Shown: positions 9,989 through 19,320, numbered from the stretch's first letter. The stretch: 64,000 nucleotides of DNA from Mycobacterium sp. SMC-8 (GCF_025263565.1 NZ_CP079865.1:6545525-6609524); one strand, 5' to 3'. The notes: a model not told the origin generated them from the letters alone. Translations and numbers: made by a program.

Positions 9989-11758
9989 GAGTCTGCTGAA
10001 TTAGTGGGTTGATGGGGCGGGGCGTCTCAAGCGCTCGTCGGCGCGTGTGTGAAGTCACAGGCAGGCCGACAGATTCGGGATTGCCCCGCCGTTTGGGGCG
10101 TGGCAATCCGATGTTCGCGCCGCAAGGCCGCCGGGATGTCTGGGCTTAGGCGATGGCCCAGGTGGTGCCGGTGTGGGTCAGGCCCATGCTGATCAGGCGG
10201 CGCAGGTTCAATGCGGCGGCGCGGTGGTGCAGCCAGTGGTTGTTCTTGCTGACGCCGCGGTAGCGGACTTTGCGGTTGCCGCGGGTCAACCAGGCGATCG
10301 AGCGTTCCACCATGGGGCGGTGTTGGCGGTACTCGGCCTGCCATTCGGGTGTGCGCGCGATGGCCCGGGCGGCACGTAGGTGCGGTTCGTGTTCGCTGAT
10401 GGTGAGCTTTCGCCCACGCACTGCGGTGGTGCACAGGTGCCTCAAAGCGCATGACCGGCAATGCTTTTCGAATGCGGCTCCACCGCTAGGCCCGATGGGG
10501 ATGGTGTGCTCGGCCGGACACGTCACGGTACGGGCCGCGAAATCGATGGTGAAGTCATCGCTGGTGAACCCACCCGGGACCGGGGTTCTCAGCGGGAGCG
10601 GTTTGATCACGGCGACATGCTTGAGCTCGGCCAGCGTCGCCCGTGCCTGACCGGTGCCGTAGGCCGAATCGCCGAGCACCCGCACCGCCGTCGTCTCGTG
10701 TGCCAGCAGCGCCAGTCCGATGACGGCTTCGTGATTGTCTTGTCCGCTTGCCTTGGTCAGCGCGCAGTCGGTGATGATCCCGGTATCAGGTTCGACCGCG
10801 ATGTGGGCCTTGTATCCGTCCTGGCGGCGATGCACCGTCTTATGGGCATGGCGGGCTTCGGGATCCACGGTAGAGATCACCCGATCACCGGCCACCTTCT
10901 GCGCGATGCGCCACTGCCCGTCGGTGCCATCAGAACCCTCGACCGGTTCGACGTCCTGGCCGGCGACCAGCGCCAACAACGACACCGCCTCAGCGGCGCG
11001 CGGGCCCAGTTCCTGGTCGGGCAGATGCCCCAGCAGCCGGTGCGCATCGCCGACCAAGGCGTCGACAAGCTGGTCGCGGGCGGTTCTGTCGTTCCAGGCG
11101 ATCGCCGGTTTACCCGGATCGCTGTAATCGTGGGCGGTGCAGTAAGTGGTGATCACCTCGCCGGCCCCTGGGACTTCGCGCCCGACCCGGCGGATCGCAG
11201 CGATCAGCTGGGTTACGGTGTCCTGGGTGGACACCGCATCATCGAGCACGGTGGAGTCCAACGCTCGCCGCGTCTTTTTGGCCAACACACCGGTCTGCGC
11301 CACGACGGCCTTGACCGCCTCAAAGATCCGGTCCGGCGCCTGCGAGGCCGCCAGCCGGCGCCGCCAATAGGTCAGCGTGGTCGAGTGAAACGCCGGCGCG
11401 GTCACCGCCAACCCGCACGCGGCTTTCCAGCGCAGATCGAAGGTGACCGCGTCCACGGTCTCGCTATCAGAGAGCCCGTGCAGGGCCTGCAAGGTGATCA
11501 CCGAGGCCATCACCTCGGCCGGCACGCTCGGACGCCCCCGCCGCGACGGGAAAAGATCAGCGAACATCGCCTCGGGAAACAACTCGTGGCGGTGTTCGGC
11601 CAGGAATACAAACATGCTGTCGGACTTCAGCAGATGCCCGGCAACCGACTCCGCATCCAACAGCTCACGCTGATCCTCAGAATGCCCCTGCATCCATTAA
11701 TCATCTCGAGAACCCAGCCACAAACCCCGCCACCACGCCGGATTAATTCAGCAGACTC
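9989..11758 (-). mobile_element. IS1182-family insertion sequence, apparently complete
   Basis: The element is about 1770 bp with perfect 15-bp terminal inverted repeats GAGTCTGCTGAATTA (9989-10003 and, inverted, 11744-11758). It is flanked by CTAG on both sides (9985-9988 and 11759-11762), read here as a 4-bp palindromic target duplication. The right CTAG contains the stop codon of the SnoaL-like gene, which therefore stays intact. It carries one open transposase gene. Confidence 0.9.
10146..11693 (-). CDS. IS1182-family DDE transposase
   Basis: The protein has 515 residues with no frameshift. Family features visible are the N-terminal block FLAEHRHELFPEAMFADLFPS, then RRGRPSVPAEVMASVITLQ, the first Asp region ALDSTVLDDAVSTQD, the second Asp region VRVLGDSAYGTGQARA, and the C-terminal Glu region HRPMVERSIAWLTRGNRK. 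A cysteine cluster (HCRSCALRHLC) near residue 415 is typical of the family. The ATG at 11693 is the first in frame. Confidence 0.93.
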   Translation of the reverse strand: MQGHSEDQRELLDAESVAGHLLKSDSMFVFLAEHRHELFPEAMFADLFPSRRGRPSVPAEVMASVITLQALHGLSDSETVDAVTFDLRWKAACGLAVTAPAFHSTTLTYWRRRLAASQAPDRIFEAVKAVVAQTGVLAKKTRRALDSTVLDDAVSTQDTVTQLIAAIRRVGREVPGAGEVITTYCTAHDYSDPGKPAIAWNDRTARDQLVDALVGDAHRLLGHLPDQELGPRAAEAVSLLALVAGQDVEPVEGSDGTDGQWRIAQKVAGDRVISTVDPEARHAHKTVHRRQDGYKAHIAVEPDTGIITDCALTKASGQDNHEAVIGLALLAHETTAVRVLGDSAYGTGQARATLAELKHVAVIKPLPLRTPVPGGFTSDDFTIDFAARTVTCPAEHTIPIGPSGGAAFEKHCRSCALRHLCTTAVRGRKLTISEHEPHLRAARAIARTPEWQAEYRQHRPMVERSIAWLTRGNRKVRYRGVSKNNHWLHHRAAALNLRRLISMGLTHTGTTWAIA

Positions 11759-12130
11759 CTAGAGCTGCGTGACGTCCTGCGGGCCCCAGTAGGCCTTCAT
11801 CGACGTGATCTGGCCGTCGCCGTTGAACGTCATCACCTCGATGGGCTCGATCCGCATCGCGCCGCCCACGGTGATCGCGAACACGAACGCCGCCTCGTGC
11901 CCGCCGGCGCGGAAGTTCAGCAGTTCGGTGGTGATCTGGCCGCCGGCCTCGATGGACTTGTAGAAGCCGGCGATGGCCTGCCGGCCGATGTGCACCTCAC
12001 CACCGCCCACGGGGTCTTCGAGGGTGGCGTCCTCGGCGTAGAGCGCAGCGACGTCGGTGGCGGTGCCGCCGGCGACGGTGTCGAGATAGCGCTGGACGAA
12101 ACCCTGTAAGACATCCGGCTCGAAACTCAT
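11759..12130 (-). CDS. SnoaL/NTF2-like (ketosteroid isomerase fold) protein
   Basis: The 123-residue protein has the compact NTF2-like cone fold pattern: an N-terminal helix (FVQRYLDTVAGG), DVAALYAEDATLEDPVGGGEVHIGRQAIAGFY, then a sheet region ending MKAYWGP. Members include steroid isomerases and many uncharacterised proteins; no specific substrate can be named. The stop TAG (11761-11759) lies inside the CTAG target duplicated by the IS1182 element. Its ATG is 10 bases after the stop of the DUF255 gene, so it is probably last in the mca operon. Confidence 0.8.
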   Translation of the reverse strand: MSFEPDVLQGFVQRYLDTVAGGTATDVAALYAEDATLEDPVGGGEVHIGRQAIAGFYKSIEAGGQITTELLNFRAGGHEAAFVFAITVGGAMRIEPIEVMTFNGDGQITSMKAYWGPQDVTQL

Positions 12131-12140
12131 GAGCGGCAGG

Positions 12141-14153
12141 CTACACGGACGGCCCGAGCGCGGCGGCGAGATCCTCGACCGTGGTGACGGGCATATCGCA
12201 GACCCGGCCGCGGCACACGTACGCGGCGTCCGCGTCGCCGACCCGGGGCCGGGCGCGCAGCAGCTCGGATGAATCCACCTCGCCGCCGATCACGACCGCT
12301 CCGCCCGGCGCCAGCCTGCGCGCCGCCGCCAGCAGCGCCGAATCCGCGCCGCCGGCCACCGCGACCTGGATCGGACCGCGCACGGCGGCCTCGGACACCG
12401 CCAGCCAGTGCCCCGCCGAACGCGGAGCGCGCTCCAGCAGCACGGTCGCGGCGGCCAGGGTGGCCTCGGCCGCCGCCGAGTACCGCTGCGCGGCGGGTTC
12501 GGCCGCCAGATGCCCGGCCAGCTGCAGAGCCTCGGCCATCAGCGATGCGCCTGAGGGCGTGGCACCGTCGAGCGGGTCCGACGGTCGCAGCACCAATTGC
12601 TCGGCGTCGTCGGCGACGTCGAACCAGCGGCCGGGGACCTCCGGGTCTGCGAAGTGCTCCAGCGCGAGATCGAGCAGTCGGCACCCGTGATGCAGCCACT
12701 CCGGCTCCGCGGTGGCCTGGTGCAGTGTCAGCAGACCGGTGGCCAGCGCGGCGTGATCCTCGAGCACCGCCACACTGTCGCCGACGACGCCGCCGAGGCT
12801 GGAGCGCCGCAACCGGCCCTCGACCACATGCAGGGCGAGTAGCCGCCGGGCGCTTTCGGCTGCGGCGTCGAGGTATTCGGGCCGGGCGCCGGCGAACGAC
12901 GCCTCGGCCAGCGCGGTGATCGCCAACCCGTTCCAGGCCGTCACCACCTTGTCGTCGCGCGCCGGTTGCGGCCTGAGGCGCCGCGCGGCGCGCAGTGCCG
13001 TGCGCACCCGCTCGAAGCGATCCGGGTCGTCCGGGTCGGTGTGCAGCTGCAGCACCGAGGTGCCCGCGTCGAAGGTCCCTTCCTCGGTCACCCCGAAAAG
13101 CGCTGCCGCCCAACGCCCGTCACCCTCGCCGAGCACTTCCGTGAGTTCGTCCGAGGTCCACACGTAGGTCAGCCCCTCGACCCCGGCGGCGTCGGCGTCC
13201 AGTGAGGAGACGAACATCTCACCGTCGCGCAGGTCGTCGAGCAGGAACCGCGCTGTCTCGTGAAGAACCTTGTGCGCCAAAGGATTCGCGGTCCGGCGTG
13301 CCCAGTGCGCGTACACCCGCAGCAGCTGGGCGTTGTCGTAGAGCATCTTCTCGAAGTGCGGCACCACCCACGCCGCGTCGACGCTGTACCGGGCGAAGCC
13401 CCCGCCCAGCTGGTCATAGATGCCGCCGCGCGCCATCGCCTCACAGGTCCGCACCACCGGGGCCAGGGACGATCCGGTGCGTTCGTGGTGACGCAGCAGC
13501 GCTTCCAGCAACGCCGACGGAGGAAACTTCGGGGCGCGCCCGGGACCGTTGGCGAACCCACCGTCGACGGTGTCCTCGTCGCGCAGCACCGCCTCCACCG
13601 CGCCGTCGCACACCTGGGCCGCGACAGCCGGGCCGCCGCCCGGCAGGCCGGAGGCCATCGACCGCAGCTCGGCGGCGATCCTGTCCGACGTCTCCTCCAC
13701 CTCGGCGCGGCGGGTGCGCCAGGTCTCGGTGACCGCGGCCAGCAGTTGCAGGAAGGTGCCCTTCGGGTAGTAGGTGCCGCAGAAGAACGGTCTGCCGTCA
13801 GGGGTCAGAAAGCACGTCATCGGCCAGCCGCCCTGACCGGTCAGGGCCACGGTGGCGTTCATGTACACCGCGTCCAGGTCGGGACGCTCCTCGCGGTCGA
13901 CCTTGATGCAGACGAAGTTCTCGTTGGCGGCCGCTGCGACTTCGGCGTCGGCGAAGGACTCGTGAGCCATCACATGGCACCAGTGGCAGGCCGCGTATCC
14001 GATCGACAGCAGGACGGGCACGTCGCGTTCGGCAGCCCATGCCAGCGCGTCCGGCGTCCACTGCTGCCAGTGCACCGGGTTGTCGGCGTGCTGCCTCAGA
14101 TACGGGCTCGTGGCCCGCGATAGGGAATTTCTCGAGCCGTCAGCTCGAGCCAC
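12141..14153 (-). CDS. DUF255 thioredoxin-domain / N-acylglucosamine 2-epimerase-like protein (Rv1084 type)
   Basis: The protein has about 670 residues. The N-terminal thioredoxin-like DUF255 domain contains ATSPYLRQHADNPVHWQQW and the redox-like CHWC (AACHWCHVMAHESF, about residues 50-63), then FVCIKVDREERPDLD. The C-terminal two thirds resemble the alpha/alpha-barrel of glycosidase-like proteins (GGIYDQLGGGFARYSVDA). The GTG at 14153 overlaps the end of the upstream gene by 14 bases and gives a length near my memory of Rv1084; the longer frame to 14237 would run antiparallel to nothing conserved. The biochemical role is unsettled. Confidence 0.88.
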   Translation of the reverse strand: MARADGSRNSLSRATSPYLRQHADNPVHWQQWTPDALAWAAERDVPVLLSIGYAACHWCHVMAHESFADAEVAAAANENFVCIKVDREERPDLDAVYMNATVALTGQGGWPMTCFLTPDGRPFFCGTYYPKGTFLQLLAAVTETWRTRRAEVEETSDRIAAELRSMASGLPGGGPAVAAQVCDGAVEAVLRDEDTVDGGFANGPGRAPKFPPSALLEALLRHHERTGSSLAPVVRTCEAMARGGIYDQLGGGFARYSVDAAWVVPHFEKMLYDNAQLLRVYAHWARRTANPLAHKVLHETARFLLDDLRDGEMFVSSLDADAAGVEGLTYVWTSDELTEVLGEGDGRWAAALFGVTEEGTFDAGTSVLQLHTDPDDPDRFERVRTALRAARRLRPQPARDDKVVTAWNGLAITALAEASFAGARPEYLDAAAESARRLLALHVVEGRLRRSSLGGVVGDSVAVLEDHAALATGLLTLHQATAEPEWLHHGCRLLDLALEHFADPEVPGRWFDVADDAEQLVLRPSDPLDGATPSGASLMAEALQLAGHLAAEPAAQRYSAAAEATLAAATVLLERAPRSAGHWLAVSEAAVRGPIQVAVAGGADSALLAAARRLAPGGAVVIGGEVDSSELLRARPRVGDADAAYVCRGRVCDMPVTTVEDLAAALGPSV

Positions 14154-14445
14154 GTTCCGTCCCGTCGGCCGGATTCTCGGTGGCCAGGTCGGGGTCGGCG
14201 CCGATCTCGCCGACCGGGGCGGCACCGCCTTCGACACCGTCGGACTCGGCGGTGTCGAAGGATTTCGGCAGTTTGCGCAGATGCCGGTTCATCGACCACA
14301 CCAGCCCGAATACCGCGATCAGCAACAGGATCACGATGATCAGCCCGAACGGGCTAGCCTTGCCGAAATCAGGCCCGGTCTGGCGGGGACCGTCTTCCTG
14401 GGCCACCGTCAACAGCTCCAGGCCCAGAGTCAGGACGTCGTTCAT
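14140..14445 (-). CDS. Small single-TM protein (Rv1083 type)
   Basis: The 101-residue protein opens [19 protein letters not shown] and has one membrane helix at about residues 33-52 (FGLIIVILLLIAVFGLVW). A charged cytosolic tail of acidic and Gly/Pro residues follows. Start and stop overlap both neighbours: TGATG with mca upstream, and a 14-base overlap with DUF255 downstream. It therefore belongs to a tightly coupled mca operon. The function is unknown. Confidence 0.8.
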   Translation of the reverse strand: MNDVLTLGLELLTVAQEDGPRQTGPDFGKASPFGLIIVILLLIAVFGLVWSMNRHLRKLPKSFDTAESDGVEGGAAPVGEIGADPDLATENPADGTERGSS

Positions 14446-15314
14446 CAGCGTTCCTCGATCCCGGAGAACAGGTCGGTCTCGGGCAGCACCACCGGCACCC
14501 TCGACCTGGCCAGTTCGAATTCCTCCGTCGGCCACAGCCGCTGCTGCCATTCCATCGGCGTGGTGAAGAAGAAGCTGTTGGGGTCGATCTGCGTCGCGTG
14601 CGCCAGCAACGCGTCGTCACGCTGAGCGAAGTACTTCGAGCACTCGATCCGCGTGGTCACCCGCTTGGCGAGCAGGTCCTCCTCCGGGTCCCAGCTCTCC
14701 AGCCACTTGCTGAACGGACCTTCCTTGCCGTGCTTGGCGAACTCGTCCTGCAGGATCTGCATGCGCTGCCGCAGGAAGCCGTGGTTGTAGTACAGCTTGG
14801 ACACGCTCCACGGTTCGCCGGCATCCGGGTACAGCAGGTGGTCGGCGGCGGCCTCGTAGGCCGCGACGGAGACCTGGTGGCATTTGATGTGATCGGGGTG
14901 CGGGTAGCCGCCGTTCTCGTCGTACGTCGTCATCACGTGCGGCTTGAACTCCCGGATCACCTTCACCAACTCCCGGGTCGGTATCTCCAGCGGCTCCAGC
15001 GCGAAACAACCCTCGGGCAACGGCGGCAGCGGGTCGCCCTCCGGCAGCCCCGAGTCGACGAACCCGAGCCAGTGATGCTCGACCCCGAGGATCTGCGCGG
15101 CCCTGGCCATCTCGTCGCGGCGGATCTCCGGCATCCGGCCGTGGACCTCGGGTAGGTCCATCGCCGGATTCAGGATGTCGCCGCGCTCCCCGCCGGTCAG
15201 CGTCACGACCATCACGCGAACGCCCTCATCGACGTAACGCGCCATCGTCGCGGCACCCTTGCTGGACTCGTCGTCCGGGTGCGCGTGCACGGCCATCAAC
15301 CGCAGTTCGCTCAA
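14445..15314 (-). CDS. mca: Mycothiol S-conjugate amidase
   Basis: Mca cleaves mycothiol S-conjugates to mercapturic acids and GlcN-Ins, detoxifying electrophiles and antibiotics in the cytosol. The LmbE/PIG-L zinc hydrolase motifs are intact: AHPDDE (about residues 11-16), the [12 protein letters not shown] block with the third zinc ligand, and [12 protein letters not shown]. The protein is 289 residues, as expected. The TTG at 15314 matches the conserved [12 protein letters not shown] start and has GGACGAGG upstream; the ATG/GTG further out is unconserved. It is divergent from the DUF4307 gene. Confidence 0.95.
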   Translation of the reverse strand: MSELRLMAVHAHPDDESSKGAATMARYVDEGVRVMVVTLTGGERGDILNPAMDLPEVHGRMPEIRRDEMARAAQILGVEHHWLGFVDSGLPEGDPLPPLPEGCFALEPLEIPTRELVKVIREFKPHVMTTYDENGGYPHPDHIKCHQVSVAAYEAAADHLLYPDAGEPWSVSKLYYNHGFLRQRMQILQDEFAKHGKEGPFSKWLESWDPEEDLLAKRVTTRIECSKYFAQRDDALLAHATQIDPNSFFFTTPMEWQQRLWPTEEFELARSRVPVVLPETDLFSGIEER

Positions 15315-15431
15315 CCTCGTCCTTATCAGCTGTTTTTCTGCTTGCCCACTCACGCTTCAGTTCAACCACGGGAGTGGCCCTATAGTTCCAGGTCTAGTAG
15401 ACCCATCCGACCGACGGGCATGCAAAACGAG

Positions 15432-15854
15432 ATGATCGACCGCCCTACCGAGCGCTACGGACAACAGCGGCTCAGCCGGCGCGCGCGCCGCCGGATCGCC
15501 ATCGGACTGACCGTCCTGGTGGTGTTGACCGGCATCGTCATCGCCATGGTGGCGTTCAGCCGCTTCGGTTCCAGCGAGGTCAAGGGCGAACTCGCCGGCT
15601 ACCGGGTGGTAGACCCGCACACCGTCGACGTCACCGTCAGCGTCACCCGCGACGACCCGTCGCGCCCGGTGGTGTGCATCGTGCGCGCCCGATCCTACGA
15701 CGGCGACGAGACGGGGCGGCGCGAGGTGCTCGTGCCGCCGTCCGCGGACGTGACGGTGCAGGTCACCACCACGGTGAAGGCGAGCAGGCCGGCCGTCATC
15801 GGCGACGTCTACGGGTGTGGAATCGACGTCCCCGGGTATCTGGTCGGTGGCTGA
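15432..15854 (+). CDS. DUF4307 membrane-anchored protein (Rv1081c type)
   Basis: The 140-residue protein has a basic N-terminus (QRLSRRARRR), one signal-anchor helix (residues about 24-46) and an extracytoplasmic beta-rich domain with DPSRPVVCIVRARSYDG and VQVTTTVKASRPAV. The ATG at 15432 follows the conserved MIDRP start; an ATG at 15420 is possible. A TATAGT hexamer at 15381-15386 is a plausible -10. The function is unknown. Neighbours are mca (divergent) and greA (same strand). Confidence 0.85.
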   Translation: MIDRPTERYGQQRLSRRARRRIAIGLTVLVVLTGIVIAMVAFSRFGSSEVKGELAGYRVVDPHTVDVTVSVTRDDPSRPVVCIVRARSYDGDETGRREVLVPPSADVTVQVTTTVKASRPAVIGDVYGCGIDVPGYLVGG

Positions 15855-15916
15855 GAACCGTCTGCACGCCCAACGGTCGTCGACAAAATTCTGAAGTTCG
15901 CCCGATCCGACGGTGC

Positions 15917-15956
15917 TATGCTGGGCCGATACACGGTTCCTGCTGGGGCCGTGTAT
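15917..15956 (+). promoter_or_regulatory. greA promoter -10 and hairpin at predicted transcript start
   Basis: TATGCT at 15917-15922 is a good mycobacterial -10. A perfect 8-bp inverted repeat follows at once, ATACACGG (15929-15936) and CCGTGTAT (15949-15956), with a 12-base spacer. If transcription starts about seven bases after the -10, the RNA would begin with this stem-loop and continue as a leader of about 150 bases to greA. It could be an operator dyad or an RNA leader structure; nothing in the sequence decides between these. Confidence 0.5.
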
Positions 15957-16077
15957 TGCTGCATTTGGGAGCTCAGATCCGACGCTGCCGATGCCGGCGA
16001 TACACGCACGAGTCACCCGGCGCCGTGCCAGACATCGAACGCGACAAGCGCGGAAGCAACAACGACAGGAGCAGGAC

Positions 16078-16572
16078 ATGACCGACACTCAGGTCACCTG
16101 GCTGACCGAAGAGTCCTACGACCGCCTCAAGGCGGAGCTGGACCAGCTGATCGCCAACCGTCCCGTCATCGCCGCCGAGATCAACGACCGCCGCGAAGAA
16201 GGAGACCTCCGGGAGAACGGTGGCTACCACGCCGCCCGGGAGCAGCAGGGCCAGGAAGAGGCCCGCATCCGCCAGCTGCAGGAGCTGCTCAACAACGCCA
16301 AGGTCGGCGAGGCCCCGAAGCAGTCCGGCATCGCACTGCCCGGCTCGGTGGTCAAGGTGTACTACGACGACGACGAGAACGACACCGAGACGTTCCTGAT
16401 CGGTACCCGGGAGCAGGGCGTCAGCGACGGCAAGCTCGAGGTGTACTCCCCCAACTCCCCGCTCGGCGGCGCGCTGATCGACGCCAAGGTCGGCGAGTCG
16501 CGCACCTACACCGTGCCCAGCGGCAACACCGTCAAGGTGACGCTGGTCAGCGCCGAGCCGTATCACGGCTGA
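16078..16572 (+). CDS. greA: Transcription elongation factor GreA
   Basis: The 164-residue protein is the standard size. The N-terminal coiled coil (residues about 10-78) carries the acidic tip region [20 protein letters not shown] used to stimulate RNA cleavage in backtracked RNA polymerase. The C-terminal FKBP-like domain contains the [24 protein letters not shown] and TVPSG blocks. The start at 16078 has AGGAGCAGGAC upstream; the long open frame from 15913 is untranslated leader. A second, frameshifted Gre-like gene lies at 59256-59743. Confidence 0.97.
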   Translation: MTDTQVTWLTEESYDRLKAELDQLIANRPVIAAEINDRREEGDLRENGGYHAAREQQGQEEARIRQLQELLNNAKVGEAPKQSGIALPGSVVKVYYDDDENDTETFLIGTREQGVSDGKLEVYSPNSPLGGALIDAKVGESRTYTVPSGNTVKVTLVSAEPYHG

Positions 16573-16620
16573 CCGGAGCGGGGCGGCCTGCGGCTGATCC
16601 GCGGCCTCGCCGCGCCGCGT

Positions 16621-16626
16621 TAGTCT
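16621..16626 (+). promoter_or_regulatory. Candidate -10 of a leaderless promoter for the GPP34 gene
   Basis: TAGTCT fits the mycobacterial TANNNT -10 pattern and lies exactly seven bases before the ATG at 16634, so transcription would start at or next to the start codon. No Shine-Dalgarno precedes the ATG, which supports a leaderless mRNA. Confidence 0.45.
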
Positions 16627-16633
16627 CCGACGC

Positions 16634-17305
16634 ATGGCGCAGATCGCAGAGGACCTGTTCCTGCTGCTTGTCGACAACGCGTCCGCGCAACCGGCTCTGG
16701 ACAGCCCGCGCCGTGAGCGTGCGCTCGCGGCCGCGATGCTGCTCGACCTGGCACACGCATGCCGGGCGCGTCCGGCGGTGGCCGGCGAACCGGTTCCGGC
16801 GGGCCGACTGGTGGCGCTCGACGCCGCCGGTCCGCTGGACCCGCTGACGGCCGCGGCGTTCGAGCTGCTGCGCGCCAAACCCCTGACGCCGGGCCAGGCC
16901 GTCAAGAAGCTGAGCAGAGACAGCGAGAACCTCGTCGCCGGGCAGCTGGAACGCGGCGGGCAGATCCGTCGAATCCCTCACTCGGGCAAGCTGTTCGGTC
17001 GTACCTACGCGTACCCGCTGACCCATCGCGGCCGCGCGGACGCAGCCCGCGCGGCGCTGATGGCCGCGCTGTTCGAACGGCGGCCGCCGGCACCGGCGAC
17101 GGCCGCGGTCATCACCGTGCTGCACACCGTCGACGGGCTCGGCGCGCTGCTGAGCCTCAACGACCGCGGTTGGCGCTGGGTGCATGCCCGCGCCGGGGAG
17201 ATCGCGCTTGGCAGCTGGGTCGACGAGTCACCGACCGGGCTGCCCGAGGTGAACCTCGCCGTCACGGCGTCCGCGGTCCGCCAAGCGCTGACCCAACTCG
17301 TCTAG
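16634..17305 (+). CDS. GPP34 (GOLPH3/Vps74-like) domain protein
   Basis: The 223-residue protein matches the actinobacterial GPP34 pattern: EDLFLLLVDNASAQP at the start, AAAMLLDLAHACRAR, a basic segment in the middle (HSGKLFGRTYAYPLTHRGR) and a helical C-terminus. Eukaryotic GOLPH3 binds phosphatidylinositol-4-phosphate; the bacterial role is unknown. It follows greA by 61 bases but appears to have its own promoter. It is convergent with metB, with 27 bases between the stops. Confidence 0.8.
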   Translation: MAQIAEDLFLLLVDNASAQPALDSPRRERALAAAMLLDLAHACRARPAVAGEPVPAGRLVALDAAGPLDPLTAAAFELLRAKPLTPGQAVKKLSRDSENLVAGQLERGGQIRRIPHSGKLFGRTYAYPLTHRGRADAARAALMAALFERRPPAPATAAVITVLHTVDGLGALLSLNDRGWRWVHARAGEIALGSWVDESPTGLPEVNLAVTASAVRQALTQLV

Positions 17306-17332
17306 TCGTACGACGTCCAGCTGTAGCGGAAG

Positions 17333-18514
17333 CTAACCGAGGGAGCCGAGCGCCTGCTCGACGTCACCGAGCAGGTCGGCGGTGTCTTCAATTCCGACGG
17401 ACAGGCGCACCAGGTCGTCGGGCACCTCCAGCTGAGAACCGGCGGTCGACGCGTGGGTCATCGCGCCCGGATACTCGATCAGCGACTCCACCCCGCCGAG
17501 CGACTCGGCGAGGATGAAGATCTCGGTGCGGGCGCAGAAGTCACGGGCGGCCTGGGGGCCGCCGCGCAGCCGCACCGACACCATCCCGCCGAATCCGCTC
17601 ATCTGGCGGGCGGCGACATCGTGATTGTGGTGGCTGGGCAGGCCCGGGTAGAGCACCGTCGTGATGGCGGGGTGCCCGTCGAGGAATTCGGCGATCGCGG
17701 CGGCGTTCGCGCTGTGCTTCTGCATCCGCAGCGGGAGTGTCTTGAGCCCGCGGATGGTCAGGTAGGCATCGAACGGTCCGGGCACCGCACCCGCGCCGTT
17801 CTGCAGGAACGCGAACGCGTCGTCGAGTGCCTCGTCGTTGGTCAGCAGCGCTCCCCCGACGACGTCGGAGTGCCCGCCGATGTACTTGGTCGTCGAGTGC
17901 AGCACGATGTCGGCGCCGAGCGACAGCGGCTGCTGCAGCGCCGGCGACGCGAACGTGTTGTCGACCAGCACCTTCGCCCCCGTCGCCGCGCCCACCTCGG
18001 CGATGCCGGCGATGTCGGCGATCGACAGCAGCGGGTTGGTCGGCGTCTCGACCCAGATCAGCTTGGTGCGGTCGGTGACGGCCGCGCGCACCCGGTCGAG
18101 ATCCGACAAAGCCACCGCGGTGTAGCTGATGCCCCACAGGCTGAACACCTTGTCGATCAGCCGGAAGGTGCCGCCGTAGGCGTCGTCGGGGATCACCAGG
18201 TGGTCGCCGGGACGCAGCACCGCGCGCAGTACGCAGTCGGTGGCGGCCATGCCAGAGCTGAACGCGCGTCCGTAGGACGCGCCCTCCATCGCCGCGAGCG
18301 CCCCTTCCAGCACCGAGCGGGTCGGGTTGCCGGTGCGGGCGTATTCGAAGCCGCCGCGCAGCCCGCCGACCCCATCCTGGGCGAAGGTCGAGCTGGCGTA
18401 GATCGGCGGGTTGACCACGCCGGTGGCCGGGTCGGGCCGGTAACCGGCGTGAATGGCCTTGGTGGCCGGCCCGTAAGCCCGGTAATGATCGGCCGCGCTG
18501 CGCTGCTCACTCAT
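17333..18514 (-). CDS. metB: Cystathionine gamma-synthase
   Basis: This PLP enzyme of the Cys/Met metabolism family makes cystathionine from an O-acylhomoserine and cysteine. The 393-residue protein has the PLP lysine in VLHSTTKYIGGHSDVVGG (Lys about 210), the phosphate/active-site block FSSGMAATD and VETPTNPLL, and the C-terminal ESLGGVESLIEYP. The ATG at 18514 gives MSEQRSAADHYRAYG as in mycobacterial orthologues. With cbs at 20642 it provides the transsulfuration route. Confidence 0.93.
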   Translation of the reverse strand: MSEQRSAADHYRAYGPATKAIHAGYRPDPATGVVNPPIYASSTFAQDGVGGLRGGFEYARTGNPTRSVLEGALAAMEGASYGRAFSSGMAATDCVLRAVLRPGDHLVIPDDAYGGTFRLIDKVFSLWGISYTAVALSDLDRVRAAVTDRTKLIWVETPTNPLLSIADIAGIAEVGAATGAKVLVDNTFASPALQQPLSLGADIVLHSTTKYIGGHSDVVGGALLTNDEALDDAFAFLQNGAGAVPGPFDAYLTIRGLKTLPLRMQKHSANAAAIAEFLDGHPAITTVLYPGLPSHHNHDVAARQMSGFGGMVSVRLRGGPQAARDFCARTEIFILAESLGGVESLIEYPGAMTHASTAGSQLEVPDDLVRLSVGIEDTADLLGDVEQALGSLG

Positions 18515-18782
18515 GACTGCCAAGGCTAGCTGTGTACAACGTGGGCATGTCTGCCCACCAGTCATCGCCGACGACCGCCACGCCGGATTTCGGCTCCAAT
18601 CCCGGGGGTATGCTTCGCCCGGCGCAGTCGGCGCGGCACGGCACTGTCTGCAGACGACACTGGACTACGTCGGCACCCGCGCGGTATTCGACGGGCCGCA
18701 CTCGAGTGATCAACCGAGCCAGGCAAAGATCGCCCGCGAATGCCGAACCCTTTTGGGGGCCAACGGGAGCCCCTCACCGGCG

Positions 18783-19280
18783 TCAGCGCCTTCCGGTGGC
18801 CACGCATACGGTCCCGACGAGTTTGTCGGCCAGGGTCTGCCTCCTGGCATCCCACAGCGGGAACAGAAAGCCGAGAAAGCAGGCGGCCGCGTCGACCACA
18901 TGCACCAGCTGCCGTAACAGCGAGGCGCTGAATCCGATTGGCTGCCAAGTCTTCTCGTCGACCACGCGGAAGCGCAGCACCGACTTGCCCAGGCTGGTGC
19001 CGGTGGAGCCCTGGCGGACACCGTAGTTCCACAGCAGGTAGGCCGCCGACAGCACGAACATCAGCGCTGCCAGTACGCCGGTCGCCGTCGTGGTGACCGA
19101 CGCGCACGCGACGCCACCGTTGTCGAAGGTGACACAGTCCATCGCGGTGCTGCTGATTGCGACGGCCTCCCAGATTCCCCACCCGAGGCAGAGCGGGATC
19201 ACGTCGATGACCGTGGCCGCCACCCGCGCCGTCCACGTCGCGTAGGCCCGGCGCCCAAGGCCCGGCGCAGTTCGGTTCAC
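18783..19280 (-). CDS. RDD-family membrane protein (Pra C-terminal-like)
   Basis: The protein has about 165 residues, three membrane segments and a conserved region LLWNYGVRQGSTGTSLGKSV, then FLFPLWDARRQTLADKLVGTVCV. By eye this matches the C-terminal RDD half of the M. tuberculosis proline-rich antigen Pra but lacks its proline-rich head. The GTG at 19280 is preferred over the ATG at 19355 because the latter would place the N-terminus on top of a terminator-like hairpin at 19321-19353. The function is unknown. Confidence 0.78.
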   Translation of the reverse strand: MNRTAPGLGRRAYATWTARVAATVIDVIPLCLGWGIWEAVAISSTAMDCVTFDNGGVACASVTTTATGVLAALMFVLSAAYLLWNYGVRQGSTGTSLGKSVLRFRVVDEKTWQPIGFSASLLRQLVHVVDAAACFLGFLFPLWDARRQTLADKLVGTVCVATGRR

Positions 19281-19320
19281 GACCCCATCATCCCCGGGCC
19301 GCACTGCGGCACAACGAGAT

